NCBI GenBank assembly: GCA_902781515.1 | Contig: CACZJU010000002.1 | Location: 1-64,000 of the forward strand | Direction of reading: 5' to 3' | Length of the DNA stretch: 64,000 nucleotides | Source of the DNA: an uncultured Bacteroidales bacterium | Lineage (GTDB): Bacteria > Bacteroidota > Bacteroidia > Bacteroidales > Bacteroidaceae | In this document: positions 16,412 through 24,600 of the stretch, piece by piece | Layout of the letters: every line of letters starts with the position of its first letter | How positions within the stretch are numbered: the stretch's first letter is position 1 | Program-made: the position numbers and the translations under genes | The notes under the pieces: model-generated | Told to the model about the DNA's origin: nothing | What the model saw: only the letters and a program-made list of their open reading frames with translations | The model's database searches: none

Positions 16412-18913
16412 ATGATAATGAAAAAGCTTTTTGCAGGAATGTTAACATCTATGCTAATAATGCCTGCTACAGCACAGGAACCCGTTGTAATCAATGGTTC
16501 GTTGATTAACTGGTATTACTATGGAAAGGACTATACTGGCAGCACCAGTGGAGATAGCTGGAACCAGCAGTCTGCTGGCAGTGGAGCATGGATTGACGAT
16601 GAAGGTGTGGCACACGCTACAGGCGATGCCAACTACGGCCTCATGTCGTTCACACTAAACCCAGGAGCCACCAAGCCCCTGCTGCCCGAATGGAATATTC
16701 GCAACACAGTCCTCTACAGCAATACCGGCGGTGTATATACCGGCGATGCCTACTACTCTTTCTTCATGAGCGAAACAGGTTGGGAAGACGGTATGGATGG
16801 TGAGTACGGTTCTGAAAGCTACGTTGTCAAGGTTCGCAAATGGACATGGGACGGCGTTGACGAGACAACTGGACTCTATAAGAACGTGAAGTACCAACAG
16901 GTGGCAACAATGACCACACAGCCCATCGACCTCACCTATGACCCAATGAACGATATCGTATATGGTATCTTCTATGATGGCAACACCTACAAGTTCGGAA
17001 CACTGGACATGGAGACCTTCAAGGTGACTAACATCTCACGCGAGGGTATCATCTATGGTGCTCCTCAGTGCATAGCCATCAACTCCAAGGGCGAGATTTA
17101 TGCCATCGATGCCAGCGGCTACGTTTATACCGTCAACAAGACAGACGGCACACTGACCACTATCGGCAATGTGGGCTTCAAGAGTCAGGACAAGAGAATG
17201 TCGGCGACATTCGACTTCCGCACTGACAAGCTTTACTGGATTGGCTTCATGAACAACGGCAAGAAGAGTGCAGATACCAGCGGTACCGACAACACTATGA
17301 CAATAGAAGAAGGCGGTCGCGACACAGGTCTGTACGAAGTCAGCACCACTAACGGTGTAGCTACACTTATCGGCAAGACCGACTTTGTGGATGTGGAAAT
17401 TCTTTATGATGATCAGGGTGCGATTGTTGGTGCCAACACTAACAAGTACGGCAAGATGCAGATGACTGGCATCTATGTCGAGAACTCATTCACCAAGTTG
17501 AACAAGGACCTGCGCGTACTGCTGAAGAAATATCCCACACAGATGAAGGTGGGCGATCGTGGTTCAGTAACCGTCAATGTCAAGAACATCGGTCTGAATA
17601 CCATTCGTGGCAGCAAGTATGTTGTAAATCTATATGTAGGCAACGAGCTTGCAGGCACCATCAACAATACAGACGATGATGAAATCTACACTCGCGACCT
17701 CGACAAGAGCACATCGCAAGACTACACATTCTACTTCACAGCCAACAAGGCTGGCAATGTAGAGATCTACGCCGAAGTGGTATATGCCGACGACGAGCAA
17801 CAGGCTAACAACAGGACGACTGCCACCAGCATCATCGTGCTGAGCGGTAAGACTCTGCCCAACGTGACTTTGGCTGGAGTACAGAGCAACGGCGTGCTGA
17901 ATCTTAGCTGGACAGATCCCAAGGGACACATCTGCGACGGTGCTGAAGACTATGCAGCATTCAGCTACGACGGTCTGAACGACTGGACAATGATTGACGG
18001 CGATGGTGGTTACACACAGAAGCCCAACAACCAGTTCGGCACTGTTGATTTCCCCAACTGGAACACTCCGAAGGCATTCATCGTGATGGAGCCCTATGCA
18101 GCAGGTCTCGGTCCCGACCACAATCTGGGAGGCGAGAAATGGCTGGCACACAGCGGCAAGCAGTACTTTGCTGGTTTCTACAGCGCCGTTCCCGATGCTG
18201 GCGAGATTGACAATAACGACTACATGGTATCTCCCCTGCTTAGCGGCGAGGCACAGACCATCAGTTTCTGGGCAAAAGGCTACAGAGGCACTGAGGCTAC
18301 TGGCTACCAGACAGAAATGGCATTCAACGAGACACTGGAGGTGCTCTACACCACCGATGCCGACAACCTCGACCCAACGACCTACACCGTAATAAAGGAA
18401 ACCTTCAAGGTCAACGATAAGGCATGGGAACAGTACCTTGCTGAACTTCCTGCCGGAGCCAAGCACTTTGCCCTGCATCGCAACAGCGCAAAGCGTGAGT
18501 ACACCGAATACGAAGGCGCTACCGTTGAGGTTCCTGAGACAGGCAGTTTCGTGATGATGATTGACGACATCGAGTTCAACGTTGCCGCTATGACAGTAAC
18601 TGGCTACAAGGTTTACAAGAACGGCACTCTCTTGACAACTCTCGATGCCAGCACCACAACTTACACCGCCCGTCGCATCGAGGATTCCGACACATTCACC
18701 GTAAAAGCAGTTTACGGTGACTCGGAATCAGCCGACTCAAATCCCATCAGCATTGACATCCTCAACGACATCCGTCAGGTAGTGAATGCTTCAAGCGATG
18801 TAAACGTAACGGCCATCTACAACCTGCGCGGTCAGCGTGTTCAGAGCATGAGCCAGCCCGGCCTCTACATCATCAAGCAGGGCAATACCTCACGCAAGGT
18901 CATCGTTAAGTAA
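16412..18913 (+). CDS. Secreted protein with cleaved-adhesin/choice-of-anchor J module, T9SS-type tail
   Basis: 833 residues from 16412; the ATG at 16418 (MKKLFAGML) is an equally good start. Signal peptide ends PATAQ. The N-terminal 330 residues look like a beta-propeller-like repeat region with YGI.., FGTLD.., IYAIDASGYVYTVN and LYWIGF strands. Then an Ig-like CARDB-type domain (about 380-470, MKVGDRGSVTVNVKN), then a jelly-roll segment with DYMVSPLL and FWAKGY as in cleaved-adhesin domains, then a fibronectin-like strand and a tail IYNLRGQRVQSM..GLYIIKQG..KVIVK. Starts 20 nt after the upstream gene, so co-transcribed. Surface or secreted role inferred. Confidence 0.82.
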   Translation: MIMKKLFAGMLTSMLIMPATAQEPVVINGSLINWYYYGKDYTGSTSGDSWNQQSAGSGAWIDDEGVAHATGDANYGLMSFTLNPGATKPLLPEWNIRNTVLYSNTGGVYTGDAYYSFFMSETGWEDGMDGEYGSESYVVKVRKWTWDGVDETTGLYKNVKYQQVATMTTQPIDLTYDPMNDIVYGIFYDGNTYKFGTLDMETFKVTNISREGIIYGAPQCIAINSKGEIYAIDASGYVYTVNKTDGTLTTIGNVGFKSQDKRMSATFDFRTDKLYWIGFMNNGKKSADTSGTDNTMTIEEGGRDTGLYEVSTTNGVATLIGKTDFVDVEILYDDQGAIVGANTNKYGKMQMTGIYVENSFTKLNKDLRVLLKKYPTQMKVGDRGSVTVNVKNIGLNTIRGSKYVVNLYVGNELAGTINNTDDDEIYTRDLDKSTSQDYTFYFTANKAGNVEIYAEVVYADDEQQANNRTTATSIIVLSGKTLPNVTLAGVQSNGVLNLSWTDPKGHICDGAEDYAAFSYDGLNDWTMIDGDGGYTQKPNNQFGTVDFPNWNTPKAFIVMEPYAAGLGPDHNLGGEKWLAHSGKQYFAGFYSAVPDAGEIDNNDYMVSPLLSGEAQTISFWAKGYRGTEATGYQTEMAFNETLEVLYTTDADNLDPTTYTVIKETFKVNDKAWEQYLAELPAGAKHFALHRNSAKREYTEYEGATVEVPETGSFVMMIDDIEFNVAAMTVTGYKVYKNGTLLTTLDASTTTYTARRIEDSDTFTVKAVYGDSESADSNPISIDILNDIRQVVNASSDVNVTAIYNLRGQRVQSMSQPGLYIIKQGNTSRKVIVK

Positions 18914-18925
18914 GTATATACATAT

Positions 18926-20353
18926 ATGAAGAGACTATATATAACACTCATGGCAGCTTTCACGGCTGTCATGAGTTTTGCACAAAACACTCCCCCATCC
19001 AATGCCAAGCAAGAGCAATGGTGGATTGAGAGCACCTTCAACTATCAGGAAAACGGAGAACCTGCTCAACTGCAAGTCAGCGAGGACATTATCGTTGCAT
19101 TCAGCGGCGACGACATCTACTTCTACTTTCCCAATCCATGGGGCGAGAATTCATGGATAAAGGGAACAAAGGACAGCGAGAGCGGAGCCTATGTCTTTGG
19201 CAGAGGTCAGCAAGTAGGAAACTATGGAAGCATGTATTACTTCTCTGGCTATGACGGAGAGAATTTTTCCGATTATTCCTTCTATTACAGCGAAGCCACA
19301 AATTCCTATTCATGCTTCGGCTACATGATGATTTCCTCATCAACAACCGACGTCAGCACAGCCATCGGTTATTTCGAGAACACCACGATATCAGCATCGA
19401 AGCCTGTTCCCGACGAACTCGTACAGGCTCCAGAGAACCTGCAGACACAGGATTACGTGCTGTCAGGAACATCCATCAACTACGCTCAGGACGGCTCCAT
19501 CAGCAGCATGGACAACATTGCATTTAGCGTGAAAGTGGGTTTCGAAGGCAACAACGTCTATATTCAGGGACTGTCGCAGGCAGTACCTTCGGCTTGGGCA
19601 AAGGGAACCCTCAACGATGGTGATGTGACCTTCGAGATGGGACAGTTCATGGGCAAGGTCAGCTCTTTCAGTTCCTACCTCATGGGACAGCAATATGACA
19701 CGAAGGAAATCAGCAACCTCGAATTTGAATACGATTCCACCACAGGAGCATTCACTGCACGCCAGTATATGGTCATCAATGCATACAAGGCAACGCTGGC
19801 ACCGTTTGCTGTCTATGCCGGAGTCAGCATCAAAAAGGCTGTAGCAGAAACTCCTGCCAATCCTTCAGTTTCCAATTACACCCCCTACTCCACTGCCGAA
19901 GGCTATGGAACACTGGAACTGAACATTCCCCTTGTCAGCGAGACGGGAACCGCCCTTGCCTCCGATAAAATGAGCTATCAGCTCTATAAGGACATCAACG
20001 GCGAGGTTACAGACTATGTCTTCACGAAGGACGACTACATCAAACTGGAAGAAAGCATGGTTGAGATTCCTTACGACTACACCGACAACTTTGACATTGC
20101 AGTAGGAGGCGCATACATCTCCATCTTCGAGAACTCCCTGCAGTTCAAGCGCATCGGTGTGCAGAGCATCTATCGCGTTGGCAACGAAGAGAAGCGTTCA
20201 GGCCTCGTCTGGTACACCATCCCCACAGATGGCATCAACGACATCCGCCGCTCCGAATCCGACTCTGTCAGCTACAACATGGCTGGTCAGAAGGTAGGCA
20301 ACAACTACCGCGGCCTCGTCATCCGCAACGGCAAGAAGCTCCTCCGCCGCTAA
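18926..20353 (+). CDS. Secreted beta-rich protein of unknown function, T9SS-type tail
   Basis: 475 residues with signal peptide MKRLYITLMAAFTAVMSFAQ. The body is strand-rich with repeating aromatic patterns (VAFSGDDIYFYFPNPWG, FSVKVGFEGNNVYIQGLSQ), suggesting two related beta domains at about 50-165 and 195-300. It ends VSYNMAGQKVG..GLVIRNGKKLLRR, a short form of the sorting tail. Family not recognised. Starts 12 nt after the previous stop; third gene of the operon, followed by a strong terminator. Confidence 0.8.
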   Translation: MKRLYITLMAAFTAVMSFAQNTPPSNAKQEQWWIESTFNYQENGEPAQLQVSEDIIVAFSGDDIYFYFPNPWGENSWIKGTKDSESGAYVFGRGQQVGNYGSMYYFSGYDGENFSDYSFYYSEATNSYSCFGYMMISSSTTDVSTAIGYFENTTISASKPVPDELVQAPENLQTQDYVLSGTSINYAQDGSISSMDNIAFSVKVGFEGNNVYIQGLSQAVPSAWAKGTLNDGDVTFEMGQFMGKVSSFSSYLMGQQYDTKEISNLEFEYDSTTGAFTARQYMVINAYKATLAPFAVYAGVSIKKAVAETPANPSVSNYTPYSTAEGYGTLELNIPLVSETGTALASDKMSYQLYKDINGEVTDYVFTKDDYIKLEESMVEIPYDYTDNFDIAVGGAYISIFENSLQFKRIGVQSIYRVGNEEKRSGLVWYTIPTDGINDIRRSESDSVSYNMAGQKVGNNYRGLVIRNGKKLLRR

Positions 20354-20391
20354 TCCCACTCCACAATAACTGCAGGACGCTCCTGCCCCAC

Positions 20392-20430
20392 AGCCTTTCC
20401 GCCCACAAAGCGGAGAGGCTTTTCTTTTCT
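20392..20430 (+). terminator. Terminator of the surface-protein operon
   Basis: AGCCTTTCCGC pairs with GCGGAGAGGCT (one G-U) across a short loop, followed by TTTCTTTTCT. Confidence 0.85.
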
Positions 20431-20453
20431 CTAAACATTTTGGGGCCTTTTGT

Positions 20454-20483
20454 TTTGTGCAAAAATATAAATGATTAAATTTG
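20454..20483 (+). promoter_or_regulatory. Possible antisense promoter toward the SGNH gene
   Basis: TTTG (20454-20457) and TAAATTTG (20476-20483) with an 18-bp spacer, pointing into the 3' end of the reverse-strand gene. No coding gene follows on this strand. Confidence 0.3.
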
Positions 20484-20554
20484 CAGTGTCCCTACGCCGA
20501 AAACGCGTATGCCGAAAGGTGGAGCGTTGGGAAAAGGATGATGTCTGCGAAGGG

Positions 20555-23530
20555 TTATTTTACTACAATCTTATGACCTCCTTGGATGTAAATAGAACCC
20601 TTTTCCAATTTGCTTACACGCATGCCGTTCAAATTGTAGATGGGCTGTGCATTGGCTCCAGTTTCGACGATGTTGTTCAGGCCTGTTCCGGGAGTATCAT
20701 CGAATTCTGTGAACTTCCAGTCGGTTGACCAGTTATAGGAGTTGGACTGAACAGTGCCACCGGATGCCTTGTATATACCACCCATGATGCCAGTTTCGGA
20801 TGATGCTGACCATACGCCATTGATACGCATGGACAGACATCCGCTGGCAACACCTGGTTCGATGGTATAGACAGCGCCAGTGGCATCAACACCCTCGTAT
20901 GTAAGGTATTTGCCTTCTTCTTTGGCTGATTCAAACTTCCAGCCGTCATCTACCTTTACGGCTTTCCATACACCATCGTAGCTGGTTGGTTCGGTTGTGC
21001 TCATGGAACGGGTCGTTCCGTCGTAGTAAACATAGTTGGTTGTGCCGCCATTGCGGGCAACATATCCTGCGATGGTATATAGTTGGCCGTTTTTTACATA
21101 GACAGGCTCCGTCTCTGTGATAATCCAGTCGGTTGACCAAGTGTAGGAGTTCTGGACAGCTTGGCTCGACGACTTGTATGCGCCACCCATGTCGCCGTTT
21201 TCAGAGGATGCTGACCATACGCCGTTTATTCTCATGGACACGCAACCCTCGGCAACGCCTGTCTCGATGGTATAGACTGCACCCGTATTGTCCGTACCAG
21301 CGTAAGTCAGGTACTGACTGTTGTCCTTGGCAGATTGGAACTTCCAGCCGCCATCGACCTTGACAGCCTTCCAGATACCGTCGTTGCTGGTTGGTGCAGT
21401 TGTGCTCATGGAGCGTGTTGTACCGTCGTATAGTACGTAGTGGGTTGTCTTCTTGCTATTGTTGATTACATAACCTGCAATGGTGTAATACTTGCCGTCT
21501 TGAATATGCAGGCGCTCAAAGTCGGATGCATCCACCTCTTCAATCTTGTATTTACAGCCATCGTCGCTCGTGTTGCTGCCTCCGCCCCAGTTGAGAATGC
21601 TGTAGGGACTATTGTTCTGTTGGTTCAGCTGATTGGTGCCGCTTTTTATAATGAACAGTCCTGGAGTGTCGCTATCAACAAACGACCAACCGTTTGCAGG
21701 TTTTGTCTTTGTGGTGGAAATGGGCGAGGTCATAGCCATATAGGAGCCATCGTAAACGCTCTTGATGTCGAATGAGCCATCGGTGCGTCCTTCCAGTTGC
21801 CAAACCTGATTGTCGAGGACGGTTAATGACAAGCCCGACATGGCAGTGCCGCTTCCGTTGTTTGTAAGATAGCGGGAACCACGGTTGGGGGTATAGAGGC
21901 GGAAGTATTTGCCTACCGTATTTTCACGTGTAGGAGCAATCACCTCGAGACCTGCCCGGAGTGCATTGACGGTGCTCGTAACCTCGGCCTCGGTGATGGT
22001 CTGTTGAGCCAGAACGTTAAATGCTGTGTTCTCGGCAGTCTTGAAGGCATTGACGCCTGCTTCGGTGTAGTCGCCGACTTTTGTTCCTACCTCGATGTCG
22101 CGACCAGCGGTTATGGCTGTTCCAATCGTATTGCGACGTGTGGCCATAGTATAGTTGTTTTCGCCTGTTTCCACGCTTACGGGAACCAACTGGTTCGTGT
22201 CAAAATCGGCATTATATGCGGCAGCCATTGCATTAGCAAACAGTACACTTCCCTTTCCAAGAAGGTATTGGTTGCTGTTTACGTAATTGGCATCTGCATT
22301 ATCGCCACTAAGCAGCGGGGTGTATGTATCGACGAACTGGATATTTTCATCGCCTGCAGCAAGCGTATTCTGCAACCAGTTGTTGAAGGTGGTGATGCGG
22401 CCTGTATTCAGAGAGGCATTGTTGTAGCGAGGGTGGATGGCCATCACGTAGATCTTAGCTGTCGGGGCTTTCGCCTTCAGCTTGTTGATGAGCGCTGTGT
22501 AGTTCGACTGCACCGTTGCCATGGCGGTAGAGCCTGTGACATCGCTCGTTCCTGTATATACGAAGATGGCTCTCGGACAGCCGGACTTGCCGGCGCCGGT
22601 GGCTGCCCATGTGGCATCCACTTCCTTGCTCGTTGTGGCAATGTCGCCGCTGTTGTTCCAGCCTGTGCCGCGGTTCTTGACGTTGGGGTTGCCCAGAAGT
22701 TCCCACCATTCGGCCGTCTTGATTTCTCCATCGCCGAAAATCATTATGTCGTCGTTGCTGATGGGCATTACCGAGAACATCGTGGCACGTCCTCCGTGCA
22801 TGCTGCTTAGGCCGTCCTGACGCTGAACGGTGGTGAGGTCTCCGTTGACATCGTCGTACACGCTGGTGACATTCTCGCCTAAGTAGGGTAGGATGGCGTG
22901 ACACCATATCTTATAGGCGGCGGCATTGGGGTGGAGGTTGTCATTGCTCCAGGCTCCGCCGTTGGCAAGGTCCTGAAGTTCTTCGTATATATCTACGAAG
23001 GTAAGGAGGGCATCGTTCGATGTGTTGATGTAGTCCTTCAGGATCTCGTTGTAGTGCAGCCACGTTGCCCGAACACGATTACCAGTGTTGTTGTTCAGAA
23101 TCGGGTACAGGTAGATATGTGTGCTTGGCGAACGCCGGTGAATGCGATTCACCATGCTCTTGACATAGCTGAGCACCTGCTCGGGGGTGAAGTTGAGGCC
23201 GCCGCTGGTGGCGATGTCGTTTGTGCCTATCATCAGAAACACCTTGGATGGTCCGTTGGCAATGTAGCTCTCGATGTTCTCACTCTGCTCCGTGGAGTAG
23301 GAACCCGAGTTTCCGCGGTTGCAGATGGGTAGGTAGTTGCCGTTGGCATCCCGGAATACCTCCTGCCAGATGTGCATGTCGGTGATGCTGTTACCGATCA
23401 TCAGGATACTGCCTGCCTTGGGAGACAACACCTTGAAACCGTCATAGCGTGCAGTACGGAATGGACCGTCGGCCCATGACAAAACTATGCTACATATTAG
23501 CAATACCAGTGTGCTTAGAATCTTTTTCAT
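20555..23530 (-). CDS. Secreted double SGNH hydrolase with duplicated C-terminal domains, T9SS-type tail
   Basis: 991 residues from ATG 23530; the upstream in-frame ATG at 23563 would sit over the -7 box. Signal peptide ends LSWA. SGNH domain 1 (about 30-235) is intact: MIGNSITD (Ser48), GNSGS, MIGTNDI, and NDNLHPN carrying the Asp-His pair; sialic-acid or glycan O-acetylesterases are typical. SGNH domain 2 (about 255-450) looks degenerate: IFGDGEIK replaces GDS, YTGTSDV replaces GTND, and no D..H motif is seen. Then a linker, a lectin-like unit (ENTVGKYFRLY..), two copies of a ~135-residue domain each opening QLYTIAGYV / KYYTIAGYV, and the tail IYNLNGMRVSKLEKGSIYIQ. Confidence 0.85.
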   Translation of the reverse strand: MKKILSTLVLLICSIVLSWADGPFRTARYDGFKVLSPKAGSILMIGNSITDMHIWQEVFRDANGNYLPICNRGNSGSYSTEQSENIESYIANGPSKVFLMIGTNDIATSGGLNFTPEQVLSYVKSMVNRIHRRSPSTHIYLYPILNNNTGNRVRATWLHYNEILKDYINTSNDALLTFVDIYEELQDLANGGAWSNDNLHPNAAAYKIWCHAILPYLGENVTSVYDDVNGDLTTVQRQDGLSSMHGGRATMFSVMPISNDDIMIFGDGEIKTAEWWELLGNPNVKNRGTGWNNSGDIATTSKEVDATWAATGAGKSGCPRAIFVYTGTSDVTGSTAMATVQSNYTALINKLKAKAPTAKIYVMAIHPRYNNASLNTGRITTFNNWLQNTLAAGDENIQFVDTYTPLLSGDNADANYVNSNQYLLGKGSVLFANAMAAAYNADFDTNQLVPVSVETGENNYTMATRRNTIGTAITAGRDIEVGTKVGDYTEAGVNAFKTAENTAFNVLAQQTITEAEVTSTVNALRAGLEVIAPTRENTVGKYFRLYTPNRGSRYLTNNGSGTAMSGLSLTVLDNQVWQLEGRTDGSFDIKSVYDGSYMAMTSPISTTKTKPANGWSFVDSDTPGLFIIKSGTNQLNQQNNSPYSILNWGGGSNTSDDGCKYKIEEVDASDFERLHIQDGKYYTIAGYVINNSKKTTHYVLYDGTTRSMSTTAPTSNDGIWKAVKVDGGWKFQSAKDNSQYLTYAGTDNTGAVYTIETGVAEGCVSMRINGVWSASSENGDMGGAYKSSSQAVQNSYTWSTDWIITETEPVYVKNGQLYTIAGYVARNGGTTNYVYYDGTTRSMSTTEPTSYDGVWKAVKVDDGWKFESAKEEGKYLTYEGVDATGAVYTIEPGVASGCLSMRINGVWSASSETGIMGGIYKASGGTVQSNSYNWSTDWKFTEFDDTPGTGLNNIVETGANAQPIYNLNGMRVSKLEKGSIYIQGGHKIVVK

Positions 23531-23550
23531 AGATATTAGATTTAATGTTG

Positions 23551-23558
23551 CAAAGGTA
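23551..23558 (-). promoter_or_regulatory. -7 box of the SGNH gene
   Basis: Reverse strand TACCTTTG, 20 nt before the start codon at 23530. No convincing TTTG upstream. Confidence 0.6.
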
Positions 23559-23649
23559 GTCATAAAATCCGATAAACTGCTTCCTTTAAGAAGAATATTT
23601 TCAATTCAGAGGTAATTTGACTCCATTTTAATATGTTTTAAGAAGAAAT

Positions 23650-23847
23650 GTGCGGTTATATCGTAAAAATTGCTTTTCCTTGCGTTCAAATACAAGAGAG
23701 TTGACAATAATTTCTTCCATCGTTAACACAGAATCTCAAGCTACTACATGTTACGACCTCAGCGGTCGCAAGCTGAACCAGATGCAGCGCGGCATCAACA
23801 TCCTCCGCATGAAGGACGGAACTAGCCGCAAGGTGCTGATTAAGTGA
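23650..23847 (+). pseudogene. Orphan T9SS-type C-terminal tail (remnant)
   Basis: An open stretch of 65 codons whose last 40 or so (CYDLSGRKLNQMQRGINIL..SRKVLIK-stop) form a typical sorting tail, with no folded domain and no signal peptide before it. The codons upstream do not look coding and no promoter or ribosome site is visible. Most likely the 3' remnant of a secreted-protein gene, or a copied tail. Its last 18 bases start the dispersed repeat at 23830-23879. Confidence 0.6.
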
Positions 23848-23879
23848 GTGCAGAGCGATGCTTGCATCGGCTATGCCGA
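23830..23879. repeat. Dispersed 50-bp repeat, copy 2
   Basis: Identical to 189-238. Here its first 18 bases code KVLIK-stop at the end of the orphan sorting tail. Confidence 0.85.
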
Positions 23880-23901
23880 GCGTGAAGCAACTCGAATAAT
23901 A

Positions 23902-23949
23902 TTCAAGGTGCTGGTTAAGTGAAATAGCTGAGTCCAAATTTGGATTCAG
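23902..23949. repeat. Dispersed 48-bp repeat with CCAAATTTGG hairpin, copy 2
   Basis: 47 of 48 bases match 336-383. The palindrome is at 23928-23949. It repeats the AAGGTGCTGGTTAAGTGA motif a second time at this locus, as at the left end of the window. Confidence 0.85.
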
Positions 23950-24084
23950 CTAAAAATCAACAACAGGGAAATTTTTCCCAGCCATCCCGAAGTGAGGGCA
24001 AGCCGAAGTGAAACTAGTCCTTATTGCAGAAGATTTTAGAACTTGTGGCGATAGGTTCTAGTACCTTCGTCAACAAGTTAACTT

Positions 24085-24130
24085 AACCTATAGACGAAGA
24101 TAATATTAACCTATGGGCACAGATAATATT
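24085..24130. repeat. Two tandem 23-bp units
   Basis: 24085-24107 and 24108-24130, both AACCTAT...AGATAATATT, differing at a few central bases. Same 23-bp period as the larger arrays but unrelated sequence. Confidence 0.75.
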
Positions 24131-24167
24131 TATCTGTTATGCCTGAAAATTGTTGTAATCGCAAAAT

Positions 24168-24403
24168 ACCTCACAACCTCCCCTAGAGCCGATGAATAAA
24201 GGGCTGGAGGCGGTGAGGTTTGCTTTCAAACCTCACCCTAAAGTCCATAAACCTCACCTCATAGGTAATGCTCCAGCAAAATGAATAGGGAAGAGAAATT
24301 TTAAGTGAAAATGGGAGGTTTAGGTGAGGTTTGGGGGACTCTTGCGAATAAACCTCCCACATGCGAGCCCTTTATTTATCGGACTTGGGGGAGGTTGTGA
24401 GGT
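24168..24403. repeat. 236-bp element with 38-bp terminal inverted repeats
   Basis: Left arm 24168-24205 and right arm 24366-24403 match as inverted repeats at 33 of 38 positions (outer part ACCTCACAACCTCCCC, inner part AATAAAGGGCT). Inside, 24212-24237 is a perfect 11-bp hairpin (GGTGAGGTTTG / CAAACCTCACC), and AAACCTCACC or its complement recurs several times. No ORF. Resembles a MITE or an iteron-bearing site. Confidence 0.65.
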
Positions 24404-24449
24404 TATATGCGCGATACATGTTTTTTCATGGTTAAGACACCATTTCAAC

Positions 24450-24600
24450 AAGACCTAGGCCTTATCGCTATAAGACCTAGGTCTTGTTATCATAACATCT
24501 AGGTCTTAACCAGCACACGATACTATCACTTGGCACGAAACGATAGTAAGGCTTGGCAGGAAGGGATAGTATCGCGTAGCAGGGAGCGATAGGGAGGCTG
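24450..24600. repeat. 22/23-bp periodic array, locus 2
   Basis: Units at 24450, 24472 and 24494 (22 bp each, AAGACCTAGG-type cores), then 24516, 24539 and 24562 (23 bp each, GATAGTATCGC-type cores) and a partial unit at 24585. Same two blocks and order as 2104-2232. It runs into the coding end of the GH89 gene. Confidence 0.85.

Noticed and set aside
22004-22810. 268-codon open frame opposite the SGNH gene
   Set aside because: Antisense shadow; no start signal and no domain.
24450-24600. CRISPR array
   Set aside because: Units are back-to-back and all diverged, with no conserved repeat/spacer alternation and no cas genes.
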